Assembly: GCA_046331245.1 (NCBI GenBank)
Contig: JAXLRH010000001.1
Coordinates: 558,001-622,000 of the forward strand
Direction of reading: 5' to 3'
DNA length: 64,000 bases
Source: SSF14 sp046331245
GTDB taxonomy: Bacteria; Actinomycetota; Acidimicrobiia; Acidimicrobiales; Microtrichaceae
A program made the translations under genes and the position numbers. Positions 1 to 7,082 of the stretch are shown here, in pieces (the first letter of the stretch is position 1; the number at the start of each line of letters is the position of its first letter). The notes under the pieces were generated by a model. It did no database searches and was not told the DNA's origin. It saw nothing but the letters and a program-made list of their open reading frames with translations.

Positions 1-57
1 GGCAAGGCGCTCCTCGACGCATTCAAGTTCCCGTTCCGACGCGAAGGGCAGCAGTAA
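1..57 (+). CDS. rplE: 50S ribosomal protein L5, C-terminal end (partial)
   Basis: Only the last 18 codons and the TAA stop (55-57) are in the window. The peptide ends ALLDAFKFPFRREGQQ, matching the conserved L5 C-terminus (a hydrophobic helix, then FPFR). L5 binds 5S rRNA in the central protuberance of the large subunit. It lies 4 nt before the S14 gene, the normal spc-operon order L5-S14-S8-L6. The 5' part is cut by the window edge. Confidence 0.85.
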   Translation, partial: GKALLDAFKFPFRREGQQ

Positions 58-61
58 GCTC

Positions 62-247
62 ATGGCAACCAAGGCGCTCATCAACAAGCAGCAGAAGAAG
101 CCCAAGTACAAGGTCCGCGGCTACACCCGCTGCCAGCGGTGCGGGCGGCCCCGCGCCGTGTTCCGCAAGTTCGGTCTCTGCCGCATCTGTCTCCGCGAGC
201 TCGCCCACGCCGGCGAGATCCCGGGCATGACCAAGGCCAGCTGGTGA
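62..247 (+). CDS. rpsZ: 30S ribosomal protein S14 type Z
   Basis: This 61-residue S14 belongs to the short zinc-binding type. Two Cys pairs are visible (CQRC near residues 24-27 and CRIC near 40-43), followed by the conserved RELAHAGEIPGMTKASW tail. S14 helps assemble the 30S head. The length matches type-Z S14 rather than the ~100-residue zinc-free form, which many actinobacteria keep as a paralogue for zinc starvation. It is translated in the spc operon between rplE and rpsH. Confidence 0.97.
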   Translation: MATKALINKQQKKPKYKVRGYTRCQRCGRPRAVFRKFGLCRICLRELAHAGEIPGMTKASW

Positions 248-262
248 AGGAGGCGATTCGAC

Positions 263-667
263 ATGACCATGACTGATCCCATCGCCGACATGCTCACCCG
301 CCTGCGCAACGCCAACACGGCGATGCACGACGACGTCAAGATGCCGTCGTCGAAGCAGAAGGAAGCACTCGCAGAGCTCCTGCACCGTGAGGGCTACATC
401 GGCCCGTTCTCCGTCGAGGACCGCCCCGGCGGCCCCGACAAGGTGCTGAGCATCCGCCTCAAGTACTCGCCCGAGCGCGAGCGCGTCATCTCCGGCATCC
501 AGCGGGTGTCGAAGCCCGGCCTCCGGGTGTACAGCAAGTACACCGACGTGCCCCGCGTGCTCGGTGGGCTCGGCATCGCCGTCCTCTCCACGTCGCAGGG
601 ACTCATGACCGACCGCGAGGCGCGCAAGCGTCGCGTGGGCGGCGAGATCCTCTGCCGGGTCTGGTAG
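263..667 (+). CDS. rpsH: 30S ribosomal protein S8
   Basis: The 134-residue protein opens with MTMTDPIADMLTRLRNAN, the S8 N-terminal signature, and ends in GGEILCRVW, the conserved C-terminus. S8 binds helix 21 of 16S rRNA and in well-studied bacteria also represses the spc mRNA. GGAGG lies 10 nt upstream of the ATG. A second ATG at 269 would give a protein two residues shorter and is equally plausible. It is between rpsZ and rplF on one transcript. Confidence 0.97.
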   Translation: MTMTDPIADMLTRLRNANTAMHDDVKMPSSKQKEALAELLHREGYIGPFSVEDRPGGPDKVLSIRLKYSPERERVISGIQRVSKPGLRVYSKYTDVPRVLGGLGIAVLSTSQGLMTDREARKRRVGGEILCRVW

Positions 668-675
668 GAGCCAAC

Positions 676-1215
676 ATGTCCCGTATCGGAAATGCCCCCA
701 TCACGGTGCCCTCGGGCGTCACGATCTCGATCGCTGACGGCCAGGTGGCCGTCAAGGGTCCCAAGGGCGAGCTCGCCCGTGAGATCCCCGGTGCGATCAC
801 CGTCCGCCAGGACGGCGACACCCTCCTCGTCGAGCGCCCCGACGACCAGCGCCAGAACCGTGCCCTCCACGGCATGTTCCGCTCCCTGGTCAACAACATG
901 GTCGTCGGCGTGACCGAAGGGTTCCGCAAGGACCTCGAGATCGTCGGCGTCGGCTATCGCGCCGCGGCCAAGGGCTCGAGCACGCTCGACCTGCAGCTCG
1001 GCTTCTCCCACCCGGTGTCGGTGGAGGCCCCGGCGGGCATCGAGTTCGTCGTGCCGGCGCCCACCAAGATCGAGATCCACGGGATCGACAAGGAGATCGT
1101 CGGCCAGGTCGCCGCGAACATCCGCTCGATCCGTAAGCCCGAGCCCTACAAGGGCAAGGGAGTTCGGTACGCGAACGAGCACGTCCGTCGCAAGGCCGGA
1201 AAGGCTGGCAAGTAA
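676..1215 (+). CDS. rplF: 50S ribosomal protein L6
   Basis: The 179-residue protein opens MSRIGNAPITVPSGVTI and carries the C-terminal signature EPYKGKGVRY near residue 154. L6 has two similar alpha/beta domains and sits near the sarcin-ricin loop and the factor-binding site. Length is normal. Its TAA stop shares one base with the ATG of rplR (TAATG), which implies translational coupling. Confidence 0.98.
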   Translation: MSRIGNAPITVPSGVTISIADGQVAVKGPKGELAREIPGAITVRQDGDTLLVERPDDQRQNRALHGMFRSLVNNMVVGVTEGFRKDLEIVGVGYRAAAKGSSTLDLQLGFSHPVSVEAPAGIEFVVPAPTKIEIHGIDKEIVGQVAANIRSIRKPEPYKGKGVRYANEHVRRKAGKAGK

Positions 1216-1577
1216 TGAGCGATATGGCCAAGTACACCCGCGACGCCCGCATCCGGCGTCACGCCCGGGTCCGCAAGGGCGTCATCGGCACCGCGAGCCG
1301 TCCGCGCCTCGCCGTGTTCCGCTCGAACCGTCACATGATCGCCCAGGTCATCGACGACGCGACGGGCACGACGCTCGCCGCGGCCTCGACCCTCGAGGCC
1401 GATCTCCGCTCGACCGGTGGCAACAAGGTCGGCGCCGCCAAGGTCGGCGCCCTCGTCGCCGAACGGGCCAAGGCCGCAGGGGTCACTGCGGTGGTGTTCG
1501 ATCGTGGTGGGTTCCACTACCACGGTCGGATCGCTGCGGTGGCAGATGCCGCCCGCGAAGCAGGATTGGAGTTCTGA
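1215..1577 (+). CDS. rplR: 50S ribosomal protein L18
   Basis: The 120-residue protein has the L18 pattern: basic N-terminus (RDARIRRHARVRKGVIG), RPRLAVFRSNRHM, and a C-terminal VVFDRGGFHYHGRIAA segment. L18 binds 5S rRNA beside L5. The start overlaps the rplF stop. A second in-frame ATG four codons later would also fit the family. The stop overlaps the rpsE start (TGATG). Confidence 0.97.
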   Translation: MSDMAKYTRDARIRRHARVRKGVIGTASRPRLAVFRSNRHMIAQVIDDATGTTLAAASTLEADLRSTGGNKVGAAKVGALVAERAKAAGVTAVVFDRGGFHYHGRIAAVADAAREAGLEF

Positions 1578-2146
1578 TGGCACTGGTAAACGAATCCGAC
1601 CTGCAGTTGCGCGACTCGCGGGTGATCAACATCAACCGCGTCGCCAAGGTCGTGAAGGGTGGCCGTCGCTTCTCCTTCACCGCCCTCGTGGTGATCGGCG
1701 ACGGCAACGGCCGCGTCGGCCTCGGGTACGGCAAGGCGAAGGAAGTTCCGCTCGCCATCCAGAAGGGCACCGAAGAGGCTCGCAAGAACCTGTTCGAGGT
1801 CGCCCTCGCCGGTTCGACGATCGTGCACCCCGTCATCGGCGTGCTCGGCGCCGGCCGCGTGCTCCTGCAGCCCGCTGCCCCCGGTACCGGCGTGATCGCC
1901 GGCGGCGCCGCCCGCCAGATCCTGGAGGAGGCCGGCATCCACGACGTGCTCTGCAAGTCGCTCGGCTCGTCTAACTACATCAACGTGGCCCGCGCCACGA
2001 TCAACGGCCTGCAGAGCCTGCGCCGCCCCGACGAGATCGCCCGCCTCCGCGGCCTCGATCCCGAGGAGTTCGTGCCCAAGGGTCTGCTCAACGCCTACCG
2101 CGAGACCCAGCGCGGTCCGGCCCCGGCTCCGTTCGAGGTGAAGTGA
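1577..2146 (+). CDS. rpsE: 30S ribosomal protein S5
   Basis: The 189-residue S5 contains the double-stranded-RNA-binding-like N-domain (RVININRVAKVVKGGRRFSF) and the ribosomal S5 fold with GYGKAKEVPLAIQKG and GTGVIAGGAARQILE. S5 lies on the back of the 30S subunit at the mRNA entry site and affects decoding accuracy. Its start overlaps the rplR stop and its stop overlaps the rpmD start, so the block is tightly coupled. Confidence 0.98.
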   Translation: MALVNESDLQLRDSRVININRVAKVVKGGRRFSFTALVVIGDGNGRVGLGYGKAKEVPLAIQKGTEEARKNLFEVALAGSTIVHPVIGVLGAGRVLLQPAAPGTGVIAGGAARQILEEAGIHDVLCKSLGSSNYINVARATINGLQSLRRPDEIARLRGLDPEEFVPKGLLNAYRETQRGPAPAPFEVK

Positions 2147-2337
2147 TGGCCGACAAGCAGCTCAAGGTCACCCAGGTGCGGTCGTCGATCGGCACCAAGC
2201 CCAAGCAGCGGGGCACGCTTCGCGCCCTCGGTCTCCGTGGCATCGGCAAGTCGAACACGCTTGCCGACACGCCCGACGCCCGCGGCCAGATCGCGAAGGT
2301 CCCGCACCTGATCCGTGTCGAAGAGGTTGAGTCATGA
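2146..2337 (+). CDS. rpmD: 50S ribosomal protein L30
   Basis: This small 63-residue protein (MADKQLKVTQVRSSIG, then KQRGTLRALGLRGIGK) is L30, a peripheral large-subunit protein absent from some bacterial groups. I place the start at ATG 2146, overlapping the rpsE stop by one base; a GTG one codon earlier (2143) would add a single Met. It ends in an ATGA overlap with rplO. Confidence 0.95.
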   Translation: MADKQLKVTQVRSSIGTKPKQRGTLRALGLRGIGKSNTLADTPDARGQIAKVPHLIRVEEVES

Positions 2338-2819
2338 AGGTCCATGATCTGAAGCCGGCCGAGGGTGCGACCAAGCGCCGCAAGCGCGTCGGTCGCGGCA
2401 TCGGTGGCAAGGGCGGCAAGACCGCCGGCCGCGGCACCAAGGGCCAGAAGGCCCGCAACACCATCCCCGTCTCCTTCGAGGGTGGCCAGCTGCCCCTCTC
2501 GATGCGGGTGCCGAAGCTGAAGGGGTTCAACAACCCGTTCCGCGTCGAGTACCAGGCGATCAACCTCGACACCCTCACCGAGTCGGGCCTGAGCGAGGTC
2601 TCCCCGGAGACGCTGCTGGGCAAGGGTCTCGTGTCGAAGGGCGCGCTCGTGAAGGTGCTCGGTCGCGGTGAGGTGAGCTCGGCGCTCACCGTCAAGGCGC
2701 ACGCGTTCTCGAAGTCGGCCGAAGCGGCGATCACCGCTGCCGGCGGTACGGTCGAGGTGCTCCCGAAGCCGTTCGGCGTCCGTCCGGCCTTCCACGGCAG
2801 CGCCCACACCAACCGCTGA
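2334..2819 (+). CDS. rplO: 50S ribosomal protein L15
   Basis: The 161-residue protein has the Gly/Lys-rich L15 N-terminus (VGRGIGGKGGKTAGRGTKGQKAR spans roughly residues 19-42) and a C-terminal globular domain with VKAHAFSKSAEAAI. L15 binds late in 50S assembly. Its start is inside the ATGA overlap with rpmD, and the stop is followed by a 117-nt gap before secY. Confidence 0.97.
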   Translation: MKVHDLKPAEGATKRRKRVGRGIGGKGGKTAGRGTKGQKARNTIPVSFEGGQLPLSMRVPKLKGFNNPFRVEYQAINLDTLTESGLSEVSPETLLGKGLVSKGALVKVLGRGEVSSALTVKAHAFSKSAEAAITAAGGTVEVLPKPFGVRPAFHGSAHTNR

Positions 2820-2839
2820 GCACACCAGACAGCATCCTG

Positions 2840-2864
2840 CCCGACCGTCGATCCGGCGGTCGGG
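2840..2864 (+). terminator. Hairpin between rplO and secY
   Basis: An 8-bp perfect stem (CCCGACCG at 2840-2847 pairs with CGGTCGGG at 2857-2864) with a 9-nt loop lies 20 nt after the rplO stop. No U-tract follows, so it could be a weak attenuator or an mRNA-processing or stabilising hairpin that lowers secY expression relative to the ribosomal proteins. The structure is visible; the function is inferred. Confidence 0.4.
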
Positions 2865-2936
2865 CCCGCTCATTCGTTCCGCCCGGTTCCTCGGCTACGG
2901 TGCCGACACCATCCCGAACTTTTTCTGGAGACTCCT

Positions 2937-4265
2937 GTGTGGTCCTCGATCCGGAACGTCCTGAAGGTGCCGGACCTTCGCAACAAGATCCTCTTCACGA
3001 TCCTGATGCTGGCGATCTACCGCCTGGGCTCCTACCTGCCGACTCCGGGCATCGACCAGAACGCCGTCAACGCGATCAAGGAGCAGGCGCAGCAGGGTGG
3101 CGTGCTCACCTTCCTCACGCTCTTCAGCGGTAAGGCGCTCACGCAGTTCGCGCTGTTCGCGCTCGGCATCATGCCGTACATCACCAGCTCGATCATCATG
3201 CAGATCCTGACGGTGGTCATCCCGAAGCTGCAGCAGTGGCAGGAGCAGGGCGCCGTCGGTCAGCGCAAGACCACGCAGTGGACCCGCTACCTCACCATCG
3301 CCATCGCGGTGCTGCAGTCGACGGGCCTCGTGTTCCTCTTCCACAACGGCGGCGGCGGGCTCGTCAGCAACAACAGCCAGATCGACCTCGTGCCGAACTT
3401 CGGCGTCTTCCGCGTGCTGCTCATCGTGTCGACGCTCACCGCCGGCACGGCGCTGCTCATGTGGATGGGTGAGACCATCACCCAGCGCGGCATCGGCAAC
3501 GGCATGTCGCTCATCATCTTCGCCTCCGTCGTCTCCTCCCTGCCGGGCACCGGCACGCAGGTGAAGGCCGAGGACGGCTGGGGCGGCCTGCTCATCGTCC
3601 TCGCGATGGCGGCGTTCATGCTGATCTTCATCGTGTTCATCGAGCAGGGCCAGCGACGCATCCCCGTCCAGTTCGCGAAGCGGGTGGTCGGTCGCCGCAT
3701 GTACGGCGGCCAGAACAGCTACATCCCGCTGAAGGTCAACCAGGCCGGCGTGATCCCGATCATCTTCGCCAACGCCGTGCTCAACCTGCCGGTGTTGCTC
3801 AGCCAGGTGCTGCCGACCAGCGGGTGGGGCAAGAGCCTCTCGAGCTTCATCAACGACGTCTTCACCCGGTCGACCCACCCGCTCTACCTGGTGAGCTTCG
3901 GCCTCCTCATCATCGGGTTCGCGTACTTCTACACGGCGATCGCGTTCGACCCGGTCCAGCAGGCGGACAACCTCCGCAAGCAGGGCGGCTTCATCCCCGG
4001 CATCCGCCCGGGGCCCCAGACCGAGCGCTACCTGTCGAAGACGCTCAGCCGCATCACGCTGCCCGGCGCGCTGTTCATCGCGGTCCTCGCGATCCTGCCG
4101 GCGATCGTCATCGGCGCACTGCTGAGCGGCAAGTCCGGCAACATCGGTCAGAACTTCGGCGGTACGTCGCTGCTCATCGCGGTGGGCGTCGCGCTCGAGA
4201 CCATGAAGCAGATCGACGGCCAGCTCATGATGCGCAACTACGAGGGATTCCTCGGCGCCAAGTGA
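2937..4265 (+). CDS. secY: Preprotein translocase subunit SecY
   Basis: The 442-residue polytopic membrane protein is the channel-forming subunit of SecYEG. Around ten hydrophobic segments are visible. Signatures include YRLGSYLPTPGID (residues 25-37), GIMPYITSSIIMQ and PFANAVLNLPVLL-like segments, and the cytosolic loop QADNLRKQGGFIPGIRPG that contacts ribosome and SecA. The GTG start follows a TGGAG ribosome-binding site. Placement after rplO is the usual spc-operon position. Length is normal for actinobacteria. Confidence 0.98.
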   Translation: MWSSIRNVLKVPDLRNKILFTILMLAIYRLGSYLPTPGIDQNAVNAIKEQAQQGGVLTFLTLFSGKALTQFALFALGIMPYITSSIIMQILTVVIPKLQQWQEQGAVGQRKTTQWTRYLTIAIAVLQSTGLVFLFHNGGGGLVSNNSQIDLVPNFGVFRVLLIVSTLTAGTALLMWMGETITQRGIGNGMSLIIFASVVSSLPGTGTQVKAEDGWGGLLIVLAMAAFMLIFIVFIEQGQRRIPVQFAKRVVGRRMYGGQNSYIPLKVNQAGVIPIIFANAVLNLPVLLSQVLPTSGWGKSLSSFINDVFTRSTHPLYLVSFGLLIIGFAYFYTAIAFDPVQQADNLRKQGGFIPGIRPGPQTERYLSKTLSRITLPGALFIAVLAILPAIVIGALLSGKSGNIGQNFGGTSLLIAVGVALETMKQIDGQLMMRNYEGFLGAK

Positions 4266-4273
4266 CCCTGCAT

Positions 4274-4302
4274 TTGCATCGTCACCGAGAAGCTGCTGTC
4301 AT
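4274..4302 (+). promoter_or_regulatory. Putative leaderless promoter of adk
   Basis: TTGCAT (4274-4279), a 17-nt spacer and TGTCAT (4297-4302) lie 6 nt before the adk ATG at 4309. No ribosome-binding site precedes that ATG. The geometry predicts transcription starting at or within a base or two of the start codon. Inference from sequence only. Confidence 0.4.
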
Positions 4303-4308
4303 CCCGTC

Positions 4309-4977
4309 ATGCAACCCGCACTCCGCCTGATCATCTTTGGCCGCCAGGGGGCGGGCAAGGGAACGCAATGTGCGCGGCTCGCCGCACACTTCGGCATTCC
4401 CCACATCTCGACGGGCGACATGCTGCGCGCGTCGGCGGCGACGGGTTCGGAGTTCGGCCGGACGGTCAAGGCGATCATGGACGACGGCGGCCTCGTGTCC
4501 GACGAGGTGATGGAGGGCGTCGTCCGCGAGCGCCTCGCCATGGACGACGCCTCTGCCGGCTTCCTGCTCGACGGCTACCCGCGCACCCCGCCGCAGGCGG
4601 AGTTCCTCGACGAGATCCTCGCGCCCGGTGGCGTCGACCTCGCCATCAACCTCGAGGTCCCGGAGGACATCGTGGTGGAGCGGATCACGCGTCGGCGCGT
4701 CTGTGAATCCTGCGGCACGATCTACGCCCTCGGTGACGAGTCGGCCGACAGCGGCGTGTGCGCCAAGTGCGGCGGCTCGGTCGTGCAGCGCGGCGACGAC
4801 ACCGAGGAGTCGGTGCGCAAGCGCCTGGCCACGTATTCGAGCCAGACCGAGCCGCTGACGAACTGGTTCCACGAGCACGGGAAGCTCGTCACCGTCGACG
4901 GTGTGGGCCATCCCGACGACATCGCCGCAGCGCTGGTGGCGGCCATCGTGGCCGGCCCTCCGTCCGCCGCCGGGTGA
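4309..4977 (+). CDS. adk: Adenylate kinase
   Basis: The 222-residue enzyme interconverts ATP + AMP and 2 ADP in the cytosol. The P-loop GRQGAGKGTQ starts near residue 11, the AMP site STGDMLR near 38, and DGYPRT near 86. The LID carries two CxxC pairs (CESC and CAKC), so this is the zinc-type LID. Adk after secY is the standard order, but the methionine aminopeptidase gene that normally comes next is absent. The ATG lacks a Shine-Dalgarno sequence and appears leaderless. Confidence 0.97.
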   Translation: MQPALRLIIFGRQGAGKGTQCARLAAHFGIPHISTGDMLRASAATGSEFGRTVKAIMDDGGLVSDEVMEGVVRERLAMDDASAGFLLDGYPRTPPQAEFLDEILAPGGVDLAINLEVPEDIVVERITRRRVCESCGTIYALGDESADSGVCAKCGGSVVQRGDDTEESVRKRLATYSSQTEPLTNWFHEHGKLVTVDGVGHPDDIAAALVAAIVAGPPSAAG

Positions 4978-4992
4978 GGGGCGCCACGCCCC
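4978..4992 (+). terminator. Short GC hairpin after adk
   Basis: Immediately after the adk stop, GGGGCG pairs with CGCCCC across a 3-nt loop, followed by ATTTG. It is compact and lies just upstream of the infA promoter, so it may end or attenuate the secY-adk transcript. The T-run is too weak for certainty. Confidence 0.4.
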
Positions 4993-4994
4993 AT

Positions 4995-5023
4995 TTGTCC
5001 GGCACCCGCCGCATCGGTACACT
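4995..5023 (+). promoter_or_regulatory. Promoter of the infA-rpmJ-rpsM-rpsK-rpsD-rpoA block
   Basis: TTGTCC (4995-5000) and TACACT (5018-5023) are separated by exactly 17 nt, a good housekeeping sigma promoter. It lies about 105 nt before infA and just after the adk hairpin. The -10 is preceded by G; the same GTACACT string precedes three other genes in the window. Confidence 0.55.
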
Positions 5024-5127
5024 ATCCGGCTGGCTCCCCGCGCGCCGCGATTGCATCGTGCGCCGCCCTCCGTGGTGACGACGACGACGGGTGCCAATTG
5101 ATCTGACATCCGTAGGAGGATGCTGCC

Positions 5128-5352
5128 CTGCCCAAGCCCAAAGAAGACGCGATCGTTCTCGAGGGAACGGTCACCGAGCCGCTGCCGAACGCCATGTTCC
5201 GCGTCGAGCTCGAAAATGGCCACAAAGTGCTGGCCCATATCTCCGGCAAGATGCGCATGCACTACATCCGCATCCTCCCGGGCGACAAGGTCCAGGTGGA
5301 GTTGACGCCGTACGACCTGACCCGGGGCCGAATCACCTACCGGTACAAGTAG
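5128..5352 (+). CDS. infA: Translation initiation factor IF-1 (CTG start codon)
   Basis: The 74-residue S1/OB-fold protein reads (M)PKPKEDAIVLEGTV...ENGHKVLAHISGKMR...ILPGDKV...DLTRGRITYRYK, full length for IF-1. No ATG, GTG or TTG in this frame lies between the ribosome-binding site and the conserved N-terminus. CTG at 5128 sits 8 nt after a perfect AGGAGG (5114-5119), so CTG is the start. The ATG at 5120 is in another frame. IF-1 occupies the A site during initiation and blocks premature tRNA entry. The gene leads the transcript ending in rpoA-rplQ. Confidence 0.93.
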   Translation: MPKPKEDAIVLEGTVTEPLPNAMFRVELENGHKVLAHISGKMRMHYIRILPGDKVQVELTPYDLTRGRITYRYK

Positions 5353-5405
5353 CAATCCCAGCCGATCCCTGCGCTGCAGGTGGCAACCGGCTGTTCCCGA
5401 CAGCT

Positions 5406-5423
5406 GAACGGAGCGGTCCGTTC
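5406..5423 (+). other. Hairpin in the infA-rpmJ spacer
   Basis: GAACGGA (5406-5412) pairs perfectly with TCCGTTC (5417-5423) around a GCGG tetraloop, in the 108-nt spacer between infA and rpmJ. No U-tract follows. It may be a processing or differential-expression element; the role is unknown. Confidence 0.3.
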
Positions 5424-5460
5424 GACGAGATGGCCCATGACGGGCCCAGAAAGCACCACG

Positions 5461-5574
5461 ATGAAGGTTCGACCGAGCGTCAAGAAGATCTGCGAGAAGT
5501 GCAAGGTGATCCGCCGCCACGGGCGTGTTCAGGTCATCTGCGAGAACCCGCGCCACAAGCAGCGGCAGGGCTGA
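5461..5574 (+). CDS. rpmJ: 50S ribosomal protein L36
   Basis: This 37-residue protein (MKVRPSVKKICEKCKVIRRH..., ending RHKQRQG) is the zinc-ribbon form of L36, with Cys 11, 14 and 27 and His 32 as likely ligands. It binds 23S rRNA near L6. Its place between infA and rpsM is the classic order. It is too short to be found by length-based gene calling. Confidence 0.96.
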   Translation: MKVRPSVKKICEKCKVIRRHGRVQVICENPRHKQRQG

Positions 5575-5585
5575 GAAAGGTCACC

Positions 5586-5963
5586 ATGGCACGCATTTCC
5601 GGTGTTGACATCCCGCGCGAGAAGCGCCTTGTCATCTCCCTCACCTACATCTACGGCGTCGGCCTCTCCAGCGCCGAGGACATCTGCGAGGCGACGGGCA
5701 TCGACCCGAGCACTCGGGTCCGCGACCTGACCGACGAAGAGGTCAACAAGCTCCGCGCCCACATCGAGGGCAACCTCAAGGTCGAGGGCGACCTCCGTCG
5801 TGACGTCTCCCAGAACATCAAGCGCAAGATGGAGATCGGCTGCTACCAGGGTCTCCGCCACCGCCGCGGCCTCCCCGTCCGCGGCCAGCGCACGCACACG
5901 AACGCCCGCACCCGCAAGGGTCCCAAGAAGACCGTCGCCGGTAAGAAGAAGGTCCGCAAGTAA
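5586..5963 (+). CDS. rpsM: 30S ribosomal protein S13
   Basis: The 125-residue protein starts MARISGVDIPREKRLVISLTYI and ends in a very basic tail (GLRHRRGLPVRGQRTHTNAR, then KKTVAGKKKVRK). S13 sits in the 30S head and contacts P-site tRNA and the large subunit. The ATG 12 nt after the rpmJ stop has AGAAAGG upstream. The reading frame extends upstream through infA, but that extension is not part of the gene. The stop overlaps the rpsK start (TAATG). Confidence 0.98.
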   Translation: MARISGVDIPREKRLVISLTYIYGVGLSSAEDICEATGIDPSTRVRDLTDEEVNKLRAHIEGNLKVEGDLRRDVSQNIKRKMEIGCYQGLRHRRGLPVRGQRTHTNARTRKGPKKTVAGKKKVRK

Positions 5964-6361
5964 TGGCCAAGCCACCAGCCGGAGGGCGTCGCCCCCGCAA
6001 GAAGGAACGCAAGAACATCACCTACGGGGTGGTGCACATCAAGAGCTCGTTCAACAACACGATCGTCTCGATCACCGACCAGGACGGCAACGTCATCTCG
6101 TGGGCCTCGGCCGGCAACGTCGGTTTCAAGGGCTCCCGCAAGTCGACCCCGTTCGCCGCTCAGCTCGCCGCCGAGCAGGCCGCCCGCCGGGCGATGGAGC
6201 ACGGTGTCCGCAAGGTCGACGTCGTGGTGAAGGGCCCGGGCTCGGGTCGTGAGACCGCGATCCGCTCCATTCAGAACGTCGGCATCGAGGTGACGGGCAT
6301 CAAGGACGTGACGCCCGTGCCGCACAACGGCTGCCGCCCGCCCAAGCGTCGGAGGAACTGA
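5963..6361 (+). CDS. rpsK: 30S ribosomal protein S11
   Basis: The 132-residue protein carries HIKSSFNNTIVSITDQDGNVI and the conserved end VTPVPHNGCRPPKRRRN, both typical of S11. S11 lies on the 30S platform near the mRNA E site. The N-terminus is Lys/Arg/Pro-rich as in actinobacterial homologues. The start overlaps the rpsM stop by one base. Confidence 0.98.
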   Translation: MAKPPAGGRRPRKKERKNITYGVVHIKSSFNNTIVSITDQDGNVISWASAGNVGFKGSRKSTPFAAQLAAEQAARRAMEHGVRKVDVVVKGPGSGRETAIRSIQNVGIEVTGIKDVTPVPHNGCRPPKRRRN

Positions 6362-6363
6362 CG

Positions 6364-6981
6364 ATGGCTCGTTACACCGGACCGAAGGCGCGCGTGTCCC
6401 GCCGCCTCGGCACCAACATCTGGGGCACCAACGGCGAGAACATCGCCATGGAGAAGCGCCCGTACCCGCCCGGCGACCACGGCCGCACCCGTCGCCGCGG
6501 CAACGTCAGCGAGTACCTGCTCCAGCTGCAGGAGAAGCAGAAGGCCCGCTTCACCTACGGCATCGGCGAGCGGCAGTTCCGCACGCTCTACGCCGAGGCC
6601 TCGCGTCGTCAGGGCGTGACCGGCGAGAACCTGCTCCGCTACTGCGAGCTGCGCCTCGACAACATCGTGTACCGCGCCGGCTGGGCGGCCACCCGTCCGC
6701 AGGCCCGCCAGCTCGTCGGGCACGGCCACGTCGACGTCAACGGCCGCCGGGTCAACGTGCCCAGCTTCCGGGTGCGCAAGGGCGACGTGATCCGCCTCCG
6801 CGACAAGTCCCGCAACCTCATCGTGATCCAGCACAACATGGACACCCTGGGCCGCACCCCCCCCGCGTGGCTCGAGGCCACCGATGGTGGGCAGGAGGTC
6901 GCCATCCGCGAGCTCCCGCTCCGTGAGCAGATCGACACCCCGGTGCGCGAGCAGCTCATCGTCGAGCTCTACTCCAAGTAG
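6364..6981 (+). CDS. rpsD: 30S ribosomal protein S4
   Basis: The 205-residue S4 shows the RNA-binding S4 domain (LRLDNIVYRAGWAATRPQARQLVGHGHV as one stretch near residues 96-125) and the conserved MEKRPYPPGDHGRTRRR. The N-terminus has no cysteines, so this is the zinc-free form. S4 nucleates the 5' domain of 16S rRNA and helps decoding fidelity. It is 3 nt after rpsK and about 100 nt before rpoA. Confidence 0.98.
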   Translation: MARYTGPKARVSRRLGTNIWGTNGENIAMEKRPYPPGDHGRTRRRGNVSEYLLQLQEKQKARFTYGIGERQFRTLYAEASRRQGVTGENLLRYCELRLDNIVYRAGWAATRPQARQLVGHGHVDVNGRRVNVPSFRVRKGDVIRLRDKSRNLIVIQHNMDTLGRTPPAWLEATDGGQEVAIRELPLREQIDTPVREQLIVELYSK

Positions 6982-7082
6982 TCCACGACTCCCGCACGTC
7001 CGTTCCACCGAACACACCCGAAGCGCCGGCCCCGTCGGCGCAGCTCTTCTCCATCACGACAGCCAACCGAGGTAGCGAAATC

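Noticed and set aside
5120..5305. ATG at 5120 as the infA start
   Set aside because: It lies in a different frame and gives a Cys/Ser/Arg-rich product without IF-1 similarity.
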